This document shows positions 46,801 to 53,982 of a stretch of 64,000 bases of DNA, one piece after another. Each line of letters starts with the position of its first letter. The stretch's first letter is position 1. Source of the DNA: Synechococcus sp. AG-670-F04. GTDB taxonomy: Bacteria > Cyanobacteriota > Cyanobacteriia > PCC-6307 > Cyanobiaceae. The stretch covers positions 1-64,000 of the forward strand of contig QCSN01000007.1 in the NCBI GenBank assembly GCA_003211515.1. The letters run 5' to 3'. The notes under the pieces are model-generated. The model made no database searches and was not told the origin of the DNA. It saw nothing but the letters and a program-made list of their open reading frames with translations. Position numbers and translations under genes: made by a program.

Positions 46801-48847
46801 GAATCCAATCGTTGTGAATGGTAAAACTGAACTTGAAACGATTTACGGCGTTAATGGGTCTTTTGGTTTTGATCTTGTTGATAATTTTCTAGCGGTTGAT
46901 CTTGAGGCGGGCTCTGGAAGTATTGCATCATCAATGCGTCAAATTATTGATGACGATTACTTTTCATCACTTCGAAATAGTGCTGTAAAAAATAATATTT
47001 GGAATGTTGGAACGATCAGTGGTTCGGCCAGTTTCAATGGTCAATCTGGCTTTGATTTGGGTTTGGCCAAGATTGGATCGCTGGGGGTTTCCAATCAATC
47101 CAAATTGCCTGACGGCAAATCAGTACCATTGGGTTTGTACAAGTACAACGGACCGACACGCGCTGATCAAACAGGTTTGGCATCTGACCTAACAGTTGAA
47201 GCTAAAGATATCACTCTTAGGGTTGGAGCTTTCGCGAATGGGATTCAACCGCTTGCTAAATCTATTTCAAATTTTGTTTCGCCTTTGAAAGAGCCAATTG
47301 ATTATTTGAAGAAGGATATTCTTGGTGGTTTTTACGATGGTATTGATGAGCGTACTTCTTGGATTATTGGCAAAGCCAATTCAGTTTTGAAGTATTTCCC
47401 TTTCGATGCGTCGATCTCTCATCCGTATTTGGGTCGCAAAATTAACTCAAAAATTGGCAATAGTGCGAGTGATATTATTGATTCAGTCTATGAGATTCGT
47501 TACAATAAAAAGTTGCATCTGTCGGACAAGCTGGATGCTGCTAGGACTTTTCTGGATCAGATGGATGCGTTCTCACGTAATTCCTATGTAGACCGCAAAG
47601 TGGATGGTTTGAGTTTTGCATATACAATACCTTCGCATGTTTCTTCGACACAGAATCCAACTCCTTCGTCTTCTGTTGGTGTTCATCAGGCCAGTCAGTC
47701 GCTTCGGCAGACGGTCGGAGCTATTCAGCCAGCTGCGCATCCTGCGCTGAAATCGACCGATTTAGGTTTGTCGCTACCGGTCATGGAGAAACGTTTTGGT
47801 ACATATCTTGAATATCCTGCTTTTGCGTCGTCTGATTCTGTCAAATCGATGCTTAAAACATTTTTTACGCAACCTGATCAGCCGATTGATATTTTTAAGT
47901 TTGGCATGGGTTTAAATATCGATAATCTTAGTTTTGATACACCTAATTTGCTGCCAAATCCATTGTCTCTCAAGCTAGGTGCTGGAATTGGCTTTGATTT
48001 AAAGACTCAGGCTGGAATGCAGATTTCTGGTTCTGATATTTTCGAATTAATGACAGCGGATCAAGTGCCCAGTGTTGTCGCTGATCTTTTCTCCCAGAAT
48101 GTCTACTTAGACCTTGACAATACATCTGCTTCGATTCGTCCTGAATTCAATTTATCAGCCGGTCTTGAACTTGTTCCCGAAGGTCCGGTTCGATCTGCTT
48201 GCGATAATTGGGTTCAAAAAAATGTCATCAAATATTGTGGGGGAACTCCTGGATACGCTTTGGGCGCAAGTTTAGATACAAAGCTTTCGGCCGACCTTAC
48301 TGTGCAATTGGATAATGCTGGTGGCAACCGGGTTTATCTTGATCAGCTTGACTCGATGAAGCTTTCGCCTCGTTTGTCCTTTGATGGTTTGACGTTAAGT
48401 CCGAATTTGCGGTTGAATTACATTGTTGGTACTCAGAATTACCCTTTGGGTCATGTAGAGGTGTTGCCTGCTGTATCGATTGGTTCCAATTCACCACAAA
48501 CCTTCGGTGTTAAACAGGCCTACAGTGATTTCGATCAATATTTCGGTGATCGCCTTACCCTTGCGTCTAGAAGGGTTTTAGGTTCATCAGGGAATGATCG
48601 CTATGTTGGAAAAGATGGAGTCATCGACCATGTGATTGTTTCTGCTGGGAAGGACAAGCTCAGGCGCTTCAATCCCTCTGAAGGTGATCGTTTGATTGTC
48701 TCTAGCGATATCGACTTTTCGGTTGAAAGAGTAAGAAATGGTCTTGTGATTGATCTTGAGGATCTCGGAACCATGAAAATTAATGGCTTGAACTCAAAGA
48801 AAATTAGCATTGACGATTTTATACTTAATCAGTCTGATATTGTCTAA
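40847..48847 (+). CDS. Giant repeat surface protein with DUF4347-like head
   Basis: A 2666-residue protein, the longest in the window. The first ~130 residues match the DUF4347-type head of large cyanobacterial surface proteins (EIHLICHGDGVTLQIGEG, SRLYEV, DLVLWSCYGGLHYG). About 20 repeats of 75-80 residues follow, between residues ~420 and ~1880, each of the form W-x-(V/I)-x-(Q/K)-(F/Y/W)-x-A-S-G-x-L then GLNLSSxVxLxYR and a strand ending FAxAxVxDL, which suggests a long beta-solenoid or beta-groove rod. A unique region of ~650 residues follows. The C-terminus (GSSGNDRYVGKDGVIDHVIV, LRRFNPSEGDRLIVS) is RTX-like. No signal peptide; type I export is inferred. It follows the protease by 95 bases in the same direction. 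Confidence 0.8.
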   Translation: MILSSLLSIKTQSRKHVLAPSDLVEYLSLDFYLSSDTWNIHAVEPETNIEQLLEVIKDYSDQEIHLICHGDGVTLQIGEGLPLSRLYEVRRDCLSVSTPDLVLWSCYGGLHYGCSDRVRARIITTDSLLGNNKTIEGYAPLSSLVQKSSVELNDKSAGWTSKNKELFALHPPKQNKKTGIWHLDQDNSVNFFSKISQNKLIVLPKLKGIRSEITSEYKDFREWTIRFDAADPKLTFRLPKILRSKDSGKSDLLTTEVTVEDASIKSWHVEASADLLDIDSLNISGKVNLSHEIGSSQYILGGVVDLFSDSPIAEYFDFGSQKFDGQVVFNHSAHKNKTRDRFHVVSFEGKTPFDIDLFGLGGLKSSKKSSISYSKSQKSSDTDNNVDGRYTISHIKTTGGRGSIFGRGVKFPDLNFNLLNGAFKIGKWKTSGKLSFNIPGLNTNKKIDISSQPSSSKQQEIKIRNLKLPNNQPLFEDGAAINSLTVTQDENGIWYPKAWSARGDFKLPFNALKFAPDLRLNYKKSANGDLISLKNASILNDNNQLITSGSISNADLSKGPSNKWLISSLKAKGELTNLLKPLGIDLNPSVAFSYSFDPKKSEELYELSGSLVSNSKASSLLVNGSLDHLHLVKPNKNNDRWTISNWQATGSLNVKPIGLSIDKATLRYNNDDGIPTYSIRDLELSKTGVQSNLLEAATLRHLEFQPIQNGRGWKISEWEAKGNFNQNIAGLALDAGLTLAFDHNEKDSFYTISNAVLKSNASATNNNLLLSSGQLDELVFSYLPTNKGRILDVKHWNATGRLNVDVLGLSIDGLVDMAFSKKNNKHRYIIEKAQLSSKTDSSVTNQLIGDGEIRNLIFIQDKSIKKPGWTIQQYEAEGSFALNLPGLNVQSKALLSYQNTRGAQTYRVDRAMVGGGSKEDDLFSEGTVNDLVFEFDNTNNQWDVKSFEVDGRINLPVRGVDLNSKLSMKYDHNKGRAKYVIAEAEIDASKDKQGADHIFAKAMINDLIFIDQSNDDEERKWQILSYAAIGQLDFSIAGLPLGSNVNLEYKSNRTSQPQYVINADFNAGQVNASSLFAEGRVQDLILRPHSDQVESDSTDKRSASWIVDSYTASGRFNFDIAGLKFNSNLDLDYKRGDDPNSIDLYRVSEASLQASKEDQSALFAEAKLRDLVIHHLPNKSGRDAWKVQKYQVNGLLNIDIAGLNLSSDVELKYRYDALNSRDFYSANATVSADTTDSESLFTTADITNLQFSYEQQNQMNPWQVDQYDASGMLAMEVLGLNLSSGVDLTYRRESSGLERYIASASITAAGGDPNSLFASAEVEDMEFSHHANPEDAGDSWTVDKFRASGQLSFEVPGLNLSSGVDVNYGLDESGEPLFIVNASIKTKGIQPDSLFGRAEVSDLFVRYREPLEGSSASWFVEQFDAEGELEVPILGLNFNGNVALEYRHNITSGIDNYRINGKVSAASQDAESIFAKATVSDLLLSRNQNSPPGASAWRVDQFDASGELNFPVAGLNFTSDVQLSYRNPLEGSEQYILNAEVGGSADSDSLFASAKVTDMIIEPTVDPSARNSRKWAVRQYKASGALSFNISGLSFASAVNLEYQNVGNLETFTIPAASLKSSGSSLLASGRVENLTFTRSRSTPSRSDDVSLPSTTTWSTEQWDASGALNIAAPGLNLSAGASVSYRSDSQQYLVSAQLESASDLLQAGASLDQMVVKKSTVEGATKPWLIEQWTASGSLNLDTTGFQMDSRMRIQFLSDLLSPTGRDIYKVSGGLSFEAGLFNGDVSLNEMLIEPTSQNDWAISRWNASGLLDIKFGGLSASGSIAVDYLAGVDGQPDSYVIDDLTLASSGEFFSGQVSAQDVNLTYDPQYGWIPLSAKLRGSLAADFDLIGLQGDVALDYSYDPVRKTTVWKTSDATSADLKLAIKDFADFKTSVQFERVIPDSSLETPYFKSLSAGLDQGQISIGDLDFDIPKQGVEFAYAQNPIVVNGKTELETIYGVNGSFGFDLVDNFLAVDLEAGSGSIASSMRQIIDDDYFSSLRNSAVKNNIWNVGTISGSASFNGQSGFDLGLAKIGSLGVSNQSKLPDGKSVPLGLYKYNGPTRADQTGLASDLTVEAKDITLRVGAFANGIQPLAKSISNFVSPLKEPIDYLKKDILGGFYDGIDERTSWIIGKANSVLKYFPFDASISHPYLGRKINSKIGNSASDIIDSVYEIRYNKKLHLSDKLDAARTFLDQMDAFSRNSYVDRKVDGLSFAYTIPSHVSSTQNPTPSSSVGVHQASQSLRQTVGAIQPAAHPALKSTDLGLSLPVMEKRFGTYLEYPAFASSDSVKSMLKTFFTQPDQPIDIFKFGMGLNIDNLSFDTPNLLPNPLSLKLGAGIGFDLKTQAGMQISGSDIFELMTADQVPSVVADLFSQNVYLDLDNTSASIRPEFNLSAGLELVPEGPVRSACDNWVQKNVIKYCGGTPGYALGASLDTKLSADLTVQLDNAGGNRVYLDQLDSMKLSPRLSFDGLTLSPNLRLNYIVGTQNYPLGHVEVLPAVSIGSNSPQTFGVKQAYSDFDQYFGDRLTLASRRVLGSSGNDRYVGKDGVIDHVIVSAGKDKLRRFNPSEGDRLIVSSDIDFSVERVRNGLVIDLEDLGTMKINGLNSKKISIDDFILNQSDIV
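42108..46520 (+). repeat. Array of about 20 diverged coding repeats
   Basis: Protein-level tandem repeats inside the giant surface-protein gene, about 220-250 bases each. The central copies (about 44,100-45,900) are most alike, for instance WQVDQYDASGMLAMEVLGLN, WTVDKFRASGQLSFEVPGLN and WRVDQFDASGELNFPVAGLN, while the outer copies have drifted. The DNA has diverged too far for exact repeats. This favours old duplication with inner copies more recently homogenised or expanded. Confidence 0.85.
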
Positions 48848-49171
48848 TAAGCTTCGTTCGTGGCATCGTTTTTGTTTTTTAATATTTTGGCCAGATATGT
48901 CTTTTGAGCTTTTTGCTAATCTGATTCTTGGTTTTGCAATTTCGAATTCTATTTTTTGGCCATTTCCTGATCGATTGCGGCACAACGTCTTTCTTTTTGA
49001 TGTTGTGCCAGGCATTTTTATCCGTTGAATTGTTTGATCAGATCGTCGTGTCGGCCCTTCGATCTTCCGGTATCCATTCATCGTTGGCTTTGAGATCGTC
49101 TGTTCCTTTTCTGGTCTTTTGCCCGGATTGGGTGTTCTGTTCTCCCTTGGATCCTCGATTTCGTCTCTGGC
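48848..49171. other. Intergenic region after the giant gene
   Basis: These 324 bases hold no convincing gene. A hairpin with arms GGCACAAC (48979-48986) and GTTGTGCC (49002-49009), 8 bp with a 15-base loop, is followed by ATTTTTA and might be a loose terminator for the giant gene. Frames crossing it, on either strand, look like shadows. Confidence 0.45.
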
Positions 49172-49807
49172 TTAAGTGCCGAACATGTCGTCCAGCATCA
49201 GGTTTCGTGTTCCTGAAATCGCTTGCATCGCCAAGAGCAGGGCTACCACCAGATTGGTTCCAATGTGCAATCGACGGATGGCATGTTCCTTGCCAATCAG
49301 TGGCTGCAGCGCTGTTGAACTCAGCAACAGTCCACTGAGCAGCAGCCCCATCCAAAAGTGCGATTGCCAGAACAATGGGGTCCAGGGCTGATCACTGAGA
49401 CGCTCCACTCCCGGTTGCAGTCCCAAGAGCAACAGTCCACTCCACGAGGCAGCGGCCCACAGCAACCGTTGCCAGATCGATCTGCTTTGGAGCAACCAGC
49501 GGTAGCTCCCCAGTACGGCAACCGACACCATCACCAGCAGCCCCGGTGCGGTGCTGACCAAGCTGTGGCTTAGCGCGATCAGCACAGCCACAAGAACACC
49601 TCCTGAGACCCAGGCACCGTGCTGAGCATGTTCCACCGGCACGGAGGCGGCAATTGGATTGATCTTCAGCCGCCGCTCCCGCGCCAAGATCCCCAGCCGG
49701 ATTGTGGCACCCACCACGGGATACACGAACAGAATCATCAGAACGGGATGCACCAGCCCAATCCATGCCTGGGGGGTGAGGCTCTGCAGTGCTTGGGACT
49801 CAGTCAA
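49172..49807 (-). CDS. DUF4079-family membrane protein
   Basis: A cyanobacterial membrane protein of about 211 residues with six or so helices, related to cytochrome-b561-like DUF4079 proteins, with conserved His in GLVHPVLMILFVYPVVG and RRLHIGTNLVVALLLAMQ. The longest frame starts at an ATG at 49840, but its first codons coincide with the rpsD terminator hairpin and T-run, so a start at the TTG at 49807 (MTESQALQSL) or later is more likely. A paralogue lies at 57210. Redox or membrane-electron function is inferred from the family only. Confidence 0.8.
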   Translation of the reverse strand: MTESQALQSLTPQAWIGLVHPVLMILFVYPVVGATIRLGILARERRLKINPIAASVPVEHAQHGAWVSGGVLVAVLIALSHSLVSTAPGLLVMVSVAVLGSYRWLLQSRSIWQRLLWAAASWSGLLLLGLQPGVERLSDQPWTPLFWQSHFWMGLLLSGLLLSSTALQPLIGKEHAIRRLHIGTNLVVALLLAMQAISGTRNLMLDDMFGT

Positions 49808-49836
49808 AAAAAAAGCAACCCTGAACCCAGGGTTGC
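49806..49836 (-). terminator. Rho-independent terminator of rpsD
   Basis: Read on the minus strand: GCAACCCTG, loop GGTT, CAGGGTTGC, then nine Ts. The 9-bp GC-rich stem and T-run are a textbook intrinsic terminator, 32 bases after the rpsD stop codon. Confidence 0.93.
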
Positions 49837-49867
49837 GCATTGTGGAACAGTGATGGACTGAAGTGGA

Positions 49868-50476
49868 TCAGACCTTTCTGGAGTAATACTCAACCACCAG
49901 CAGTTCGTTAATTTCGAGGGCCACCCACTCACGCTCGCAGCGTCCGGTGACCTTCGCGGTGAGCTTGGTTTTATCCAGCTCAAGATGGGGGGGGATGTTG
50001 GCCAGTCCAGGGAATTCGAGATTGCCTTCGGCGAGTTTCTTGCTGCCCTTGCGTTCGCGGATCGCGATCACATCGCCCACCTTGCACTGGTAACTGGAGA
50101 TATCGGTCACACGGCCGTTCACGGTCACGTGGCCGTGGTTCACCAGCTGGCGGGCACCGGGGACGGTGGGGCCGAAGCCCATTCGGAAACAGACGTTGTC
50201 CAATCTGTTTTCTAGAAGCTTGAGCAGGTTGGTTCCTGTGGAACCGTCCTGGGCACGGGCTTTCTTCACATAGCGCACCAACTGGCGCTCAGAGACCCCG
50301 TAGTTGAAGCGGAGTTTCTGTTTTTCTTCCAAACGGATTGCGTATTCAGAGCGCTTGCGACGGGCTTGGCCGTGCTGACCGGGTGGATAGGACCGCTTTG
50401 CGGACTTCCGGGTGAGACCGGGAAGGTCTCCCAAGCGCCGCGTGATCCTCAGGCGAGGGCCGCGGTATCGAGACAT
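49868..50476 (-). CDS. rpsD: 30S ribosomal protein S4
   Basis: Primary 16S rRNA-binding protein needed for small-subunit assembly and decoding accuracy. The 202-residue protein starts [20 protein letters not shown], has [19 protein letters not shown] and an S4 RNA-binding domain ([36 protein letters not shown]). It ends YYSRKV. It is a single-gene unit with its own terminator and lies divergent from yidD. Confidence 0.98.
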   Translation of the reverse strand: MSRYRGPRLRITRRLGDLPGLTRKSAKRSYPPGQHGQARRKRSEYAIRLEEKQKLRFNYGVSERQLVRYVKKARAQDGSTGTNLLKLLENRLDNVCFRMGFGPTVPGARQLVNHGHVTVNGRVTDISSYQCKVGDVIAIRERKGSKKLAEGNLEFPGLANIPPHLELDKTKLTAKVTGRCEREWVALEINELLVVEYYSRKV

Positions 50477-50552
50477 GAATTCAGGTGTGGTGGGACCATT
50501 CGTGCACAGATGGAGTCAAGCTGGGAACCGTGATGGGCCCTCCCCCCCACTG

Positions 50553-50831
50553 ATGCACGAATCAACCACTCTATCTGGCGGCTTTCTTCATCCCCTGTTT
50601 AGCGCTGCTAGCCGGAGCGTTGCCTGGTTGATGCTGATGGTGATTAATTTCTACCGCCGCTTCATCTCACCGATGATCGGTCCGCGATGCCGGTTCACTC
50701 CAACCTGCAGCGCCTATGGCCTTGAGGCCATTCAGCGTCACGGCCCCTGGCGGGGAGGCTGGCTCACCATCAAGCGACTGCTGCGATGCCATCCCTTTAC
50801 TCCCTGTGGTTGTGACCCGGTGCCGGACTGA
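50553..50831 (+). CDS. yidD: Membrane protein insertion efficiency factor YidD
   Basis: A small membrane-associated protein that aids YidC-dependent insertion. From the ATG at 50553 the product has 92 residues, with the signature [20 protein letters not shown] (YQ-x-x-SP...CRF-P) and [20 protein letters not shown] longer frame (from 50412) reaches back across rpsD's start and is not used. Its stop overlaps the next start by one base. Confidence 0.92.
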   Translation: MHESTTLSGGFLHPLFSAASRSVAWLMLMVINFYRRFISPMIGPRCRFTPTCSAYGLEAIQRHGPWRGGWLTIKRLLRCHPFTPCGCDPVPD

Positions 50832-51106
50832 TGGCTGAGCTCCGTCTTTACAGCCGTCAGGGCTGCTGCCTTTGCGAGGGGCTTGAGCAACGCCTGCGGA
50901 TGCTTGACCTCACCAAGATGGATCTCCATCTGAAAATTGTCGATATCGATGCTCCCACCACCGCCGAGGCGGTCCGCGCCCGCTACGACTTGGAGGTTCC
51001 TGTGTTGGCCGTCGCTGACCGTGTCCTTCCGCGGGTGTCCCCACGCCTCAGTGGTGATCAGTTGCAGCGATGGTTGCTGAACTGTCTTGTGGTTAGCGGG
51101 GGCTGA
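50831..51106 (+). CDS. Glutaredoxin-like protein (DUF836 type)
   Basis: A 91-residue thioredoxin-fold protein with SRQGCCLCEGLEQ (CCLC, a CxxC with an extra cysteine) and a conserved cis-Pro in EVPVLAVADR. It starts at the ATG that overlaps the yidD stop (TGATGG). Its partner is unknown. Confidence 0.85.
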   Translation: MAELRLYSRQGCCLCEGLEQRLRMLDLTKMDLHLKIVDIDAPTTAEAVRARYDLEVPVLAVADRVLPRVSPRLSGDQLQRWLLNCLVVSGG

Positions 51107-51243
51107 ACAGCTTTTGGCTTGGTCCGAGCTGAGGCCTGTTGGTTCAACAGCCATGTTTGAGATGTCCGTCCACCTTTGGCTGTTCTTCTTTCGTTGATCG
51201 CCTTAGAAAGAACCCATTCACTGAGCTCTTCCAAGGGGGACGG

Positions 51244-52752
51244 ATGGGTCAGACGCTCCATGCACTGCTCCGTGATGCCGGTCTTGAGATCCCAGCGGGC
51301 CTGATCAATCCGGACGTGACGATGATCTCCAGTGATTCCCGCTCCGTTGGACCGGGCTGCCTGTTTCTCGGGTTGCCGGGTGAGCGGGTTGATGGTGGTT
51401 CGTTTTGGCGGCAGGCCCTGGAGTCGGGTGCAGCAGCGGCAGTGATAGGTCCCTCAGCCGCCATGGCTCAGACCCCAGCCGGTGGGGATCCTGTGTTGGT
51501 GGTGCCGGAACCGGTTGCAGGCCACGTCGGAGCATTGTCGTCGGCTTTTTGGGACCACCCCAGTCGCCGTATGGCCCTGATCGGGGTGACCGGCACCAAC
51601 GGAAAGACCACCACCACCCATCTCATCGAACATCTCTCCGCTGGAGCTGGCGTGCCGACAGCGTTGTTCGGCACCCTGGTGAACCGTTGGCCTGGGTGCA
51701 GCATTACGGCGACCCACACCACCGCCTTCGCCGATCGTTTGCAGGCTCAACTGGCGCAAGCCGTCGCCGCGGGCAGTCAACTGGCGGCAATGGAGGTTAG
51801 TTCCCATGCTCTGGCTCAGCAGCGGGTGGCTGGCTGCTGTTTCTCCGGGGCCGTGTTCACCAACCTCACGCAGGACCATCTCGACTATCACCTGTCGATG
51901 GAGGCCTATTTCGAGGCCAAGGCGGCCTTGTTCGCTGAACCGTTGCTTCCTACTGATCGGGCCTCGGCAGTGATCAACGGGGATGACCCCTGGGGTGGGC
52001 AACTGGCCCAGCGGCTTGGCGATCGCTGTTGGCGCAGTTCGCTCACGGATCCAACGGCTGATCTTGTGATGACCGATCTTGAGATGACCGGCAGCGGTGT
52101 GCAAGGCAGGCTTCGCACGCCATTGGGTGAGGGAGCGTTTCAGTCCCCGCTGCTGGGACGGTTCAACCTGATGAACCTGCTGCAGGCGGTGGGTGTCCTG
52201 CAACAGCAGGGGTTACCCCTTCCCAGGCTGTTGAACTCCATCACGAGCTTCCGGGGAGTGCCCGGGCGAATGGAGCGGGTGGCACTGGAGGGTGCTGATT
52301 TAAGTGGTCTCCCCACGGTGCTGGTGGATTACGCCCACACCCCCGATGGCCTGGAGAGTGCTTTGGCGGCGGCCCGTCCCTTCACTGGGGCGCGGCTGAT
52401 CTGTGTGTTCGGTTGCGGAGGTGATCGCGATCGGGGCAAGCGCCCTCAGATGGCGGAGATTGCAGCTCGCCTGGCGGATCGTGTGGTGGTGACCTCGGAT
52501 AACCCGCGCACAGAGGACCCCGAGCAGATCCTGAACGATGTGGTGAGCGGGATCCCCCAGGGCATCGACCTGTTGGTGGAAGGGGATCGCGCTTCAGCGA
52601 TCGCAACCGCAATCGCCGCAGCCTCTCCGGCAGATCTGGTGCTGGTGGCCGGCAAGGGCCATGAGGATTACCAGATTCTCGGCACGGAGAAGATTCACTT
52701 CGACGACCGGGAGGAGGCGGAGAAGGCGCTGCGCTTGCGGCTGTCTGCGTGA
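51244..52752 (+). CDS. murE: UDP-MurNAc-tripeptide ligase MurE
   Basis: Adds the third residue to the peptidoglycan stem peptide in the cytoplasm. From the ATG at 51244 (GGGGGAC upstream) it is 502 residues. Motifs: [23 protein letters not shown] loop [14 protein letters not shown], and [12 protein letters not shown], whose DNPR motif is typical of meso-diaminopimelate-adding enzymes. A longer frame from 51139 adds 35 codons of unrelated sequence. Nothing unusual. Confidence 0.95.
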   Translation: MGQTLHALLRDAGLEIPAGLINPDVTMISSDSRSVGPGCLFLGLPGERVDGGSFWRQALESGAAAAVIGPSAAMAQTPAGGDPVLVVPEPVAGHVGALSSAFWDHPSRRMALIGVTGTNGKTTTTHLIEHLSAGAGVPTALFGTLVNRWPGCSITATHTTAFADRLQAQLAQAVAAGSQLAAMEVSSHALAQQRVAGCCFSGAVFTNLTQDHLDYHLSMEAYFEAKAALFAEPLLPTDRASAVINGDDPWGGQLAQRLGDRCWRSSLTDPTADLVMTDLEMTGSGVQGRLRTPLGEGAFQSPLLGRFNLMNLLQAVGVLQQQGLPLPRLLNSITSFRGVPGRMERVALEGADLSGLPTVLVDYAHTPDGLESALAAARPFTGARLICVFGCGGDRDRGKRPQMAEIAARLADRVVVTSDNPRTEDPEQILNDVVSGIPQGIDLLVEGDRASAIATAIAAASPADLVLVAGKGHEDYQILGTEKIHFDDREEAEKALRLRLSA

Positions 52753-52781
52753 GAATCGTTGCTACCGGCAAAGGTTTCTGA

Positions 52782-53918
52782 ATGGACGGGCTGAATCGGG
52801 CAGCTCTGGTCAGCGATGCCCACTTTTTTCAAACTCCCGAGGGATTGCTCGCCGGCACTCTCCTGCTGATGTTGTTCTGGTTCGTCCTGAAGCTGGCGGA
52901 CCGAATTCCCAATCCTTCGGTGGTGCTTTTGATCCGTGCCCTGCGGCGTCCGCTTGTGTTCGGATTTGGGGTTGCTCTTTATGCCGGTTGGTTGTTCGGG
53001 TTACTGGCCAACAAGATGGTGATCCTGACGGATGTTGAAGTTACAAAAGCCATGGCATCGTTGGTGCTGTTTGTGATTGGCAGGGCCGTAAGTATTGCTG
53101 GATTGAAGATTCTCCATTCGAGCAGTTTTGATCATTGGTTGCAGAAGGAAATTGATGATGATCGTGATCGATCGATGATGATCGCTCTGCTTGATCGCTT
53201 GTATGTGATTGTTGTTTCTCTGATCACGTTTGCCGCAATTATGATTGCGATTGGGGTCTCTGCAACGGCTGTTGGTGCAGTGCTTGGGGGTGCGGGAATT
53301 GGGATCGGCTTCGGTACGCAACAGATCTCTCAGAACTTTTTGTCTGGTTTGATGTTGTTTTTCAACCGTCCCTTCGGTGTCGGTGATTGGATCCAGGTGT
53401 CCACGTTTGAAGGAACAGTGGAGCGGATTGGTTGGTATCACACCCGGATTCGCACCTTTGATCGCCGGCCACTGTTTATCCCGAATTCACTGTTTGCTAC
53501 CACGCCGATTGAGAATCCTGGCCGGATGTATAACCGGCGGATCAAAGTAGAGCTCGGTCTGCGATATGAGGATCTTGATCGGATTGCAGAGGTGACATCA
53601 AAGGTCAAGGCAATGTTGAAAAGCCATGCGGCGATTGATCAGAGGCAAACCATGCTGGTCAACTTCAATCAATGGGACAGTTCATCGATCAATCTGTTGG
53701 TTTACACCTTCACAAAAACGACGGTTTGGTCGGAGTGGTTGGACGTTCAGCAGGATGTTTTTCTGCAGATTGCTGCAATCGTTAAGGAGGCCGGTGCTGA
53801 TTTCGCCTTCCCCTCCACAACGCTCTACCCAGGCACAAATTTCAATGCGAATCAGCCCTTTCTCGCACCGCCACCAGCGGGGGAGGAATCGAGCCCGAGC
53901 CCCGACGCCCCGAATTGA
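52782..53918 (+). CDS. MscS-family mechanosensitive ion channel
   Basis: A 378-residue inner-membrane channel that releases solutes during hypo-osmotic shock. Three or more helices in the first ~180 residues, then the pore-lining Gly/Ala helix TAVGAVLGGAGIGIGFGTQQ followed by SQNFLSGLMLFFNRPFGVGD and the beta domain FEGTVERIGWYHTRIRTFDR, with VPNS-like FIPNSLFAT. C-terminal tail is Pro-rich (ESSPSPDAPN). It lies 29 bases after murE. Confidence 0.93.
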   Translation: MDGLNRAALVSDAHFFQTPEGLLAGTLLLMLFWFVLKLADRIPNPSVVLLIRALRRPLVFGFGVALYAGWLFGLLANKMVILTDVEVTKAMASLVLFVIGRAVSIAGLKILHSSSFDHWLQKEIDDDRDRSMMIALLDRLYVIVVSLITFAAIMIAIGVSATAVGAVLGGAGIGIGFGTQQISQNFLSGLMLFFNRPFGVGDWIQVSTFEGTVERIGWYHTRIRTFDRRPLFIPNSLFATTPIENPGRMYNRRIKVELGLRYEDLDRIAEVTSKVKAMLKSHAAIDQRQTMLVNFNQWDSSSINLLVYTFTKTTVWSEWLDVQQDVFLQIAAIVKEAGADFAFPSTTLYPGTNFNANQPFLAPPPAGEESSPSPDAPN

Positions 53919-53982
53919 ACACGCCCCAGCAGGCGCTTCATCCTTTCAAGATCAATCGCGCATCGTCATGGCCCGGATTGAA

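Noticed and set aside
48928-49338. 136-codon plus-strand frame after the giant gene
   Set aside because: Cys/Phe/Arg-rich and runs antisense into the DUF4079 gene; no support.
51454-52203. 249-codon frame antisense to murE
   Set aside because: Shadow of a conserved GC-rich gene.
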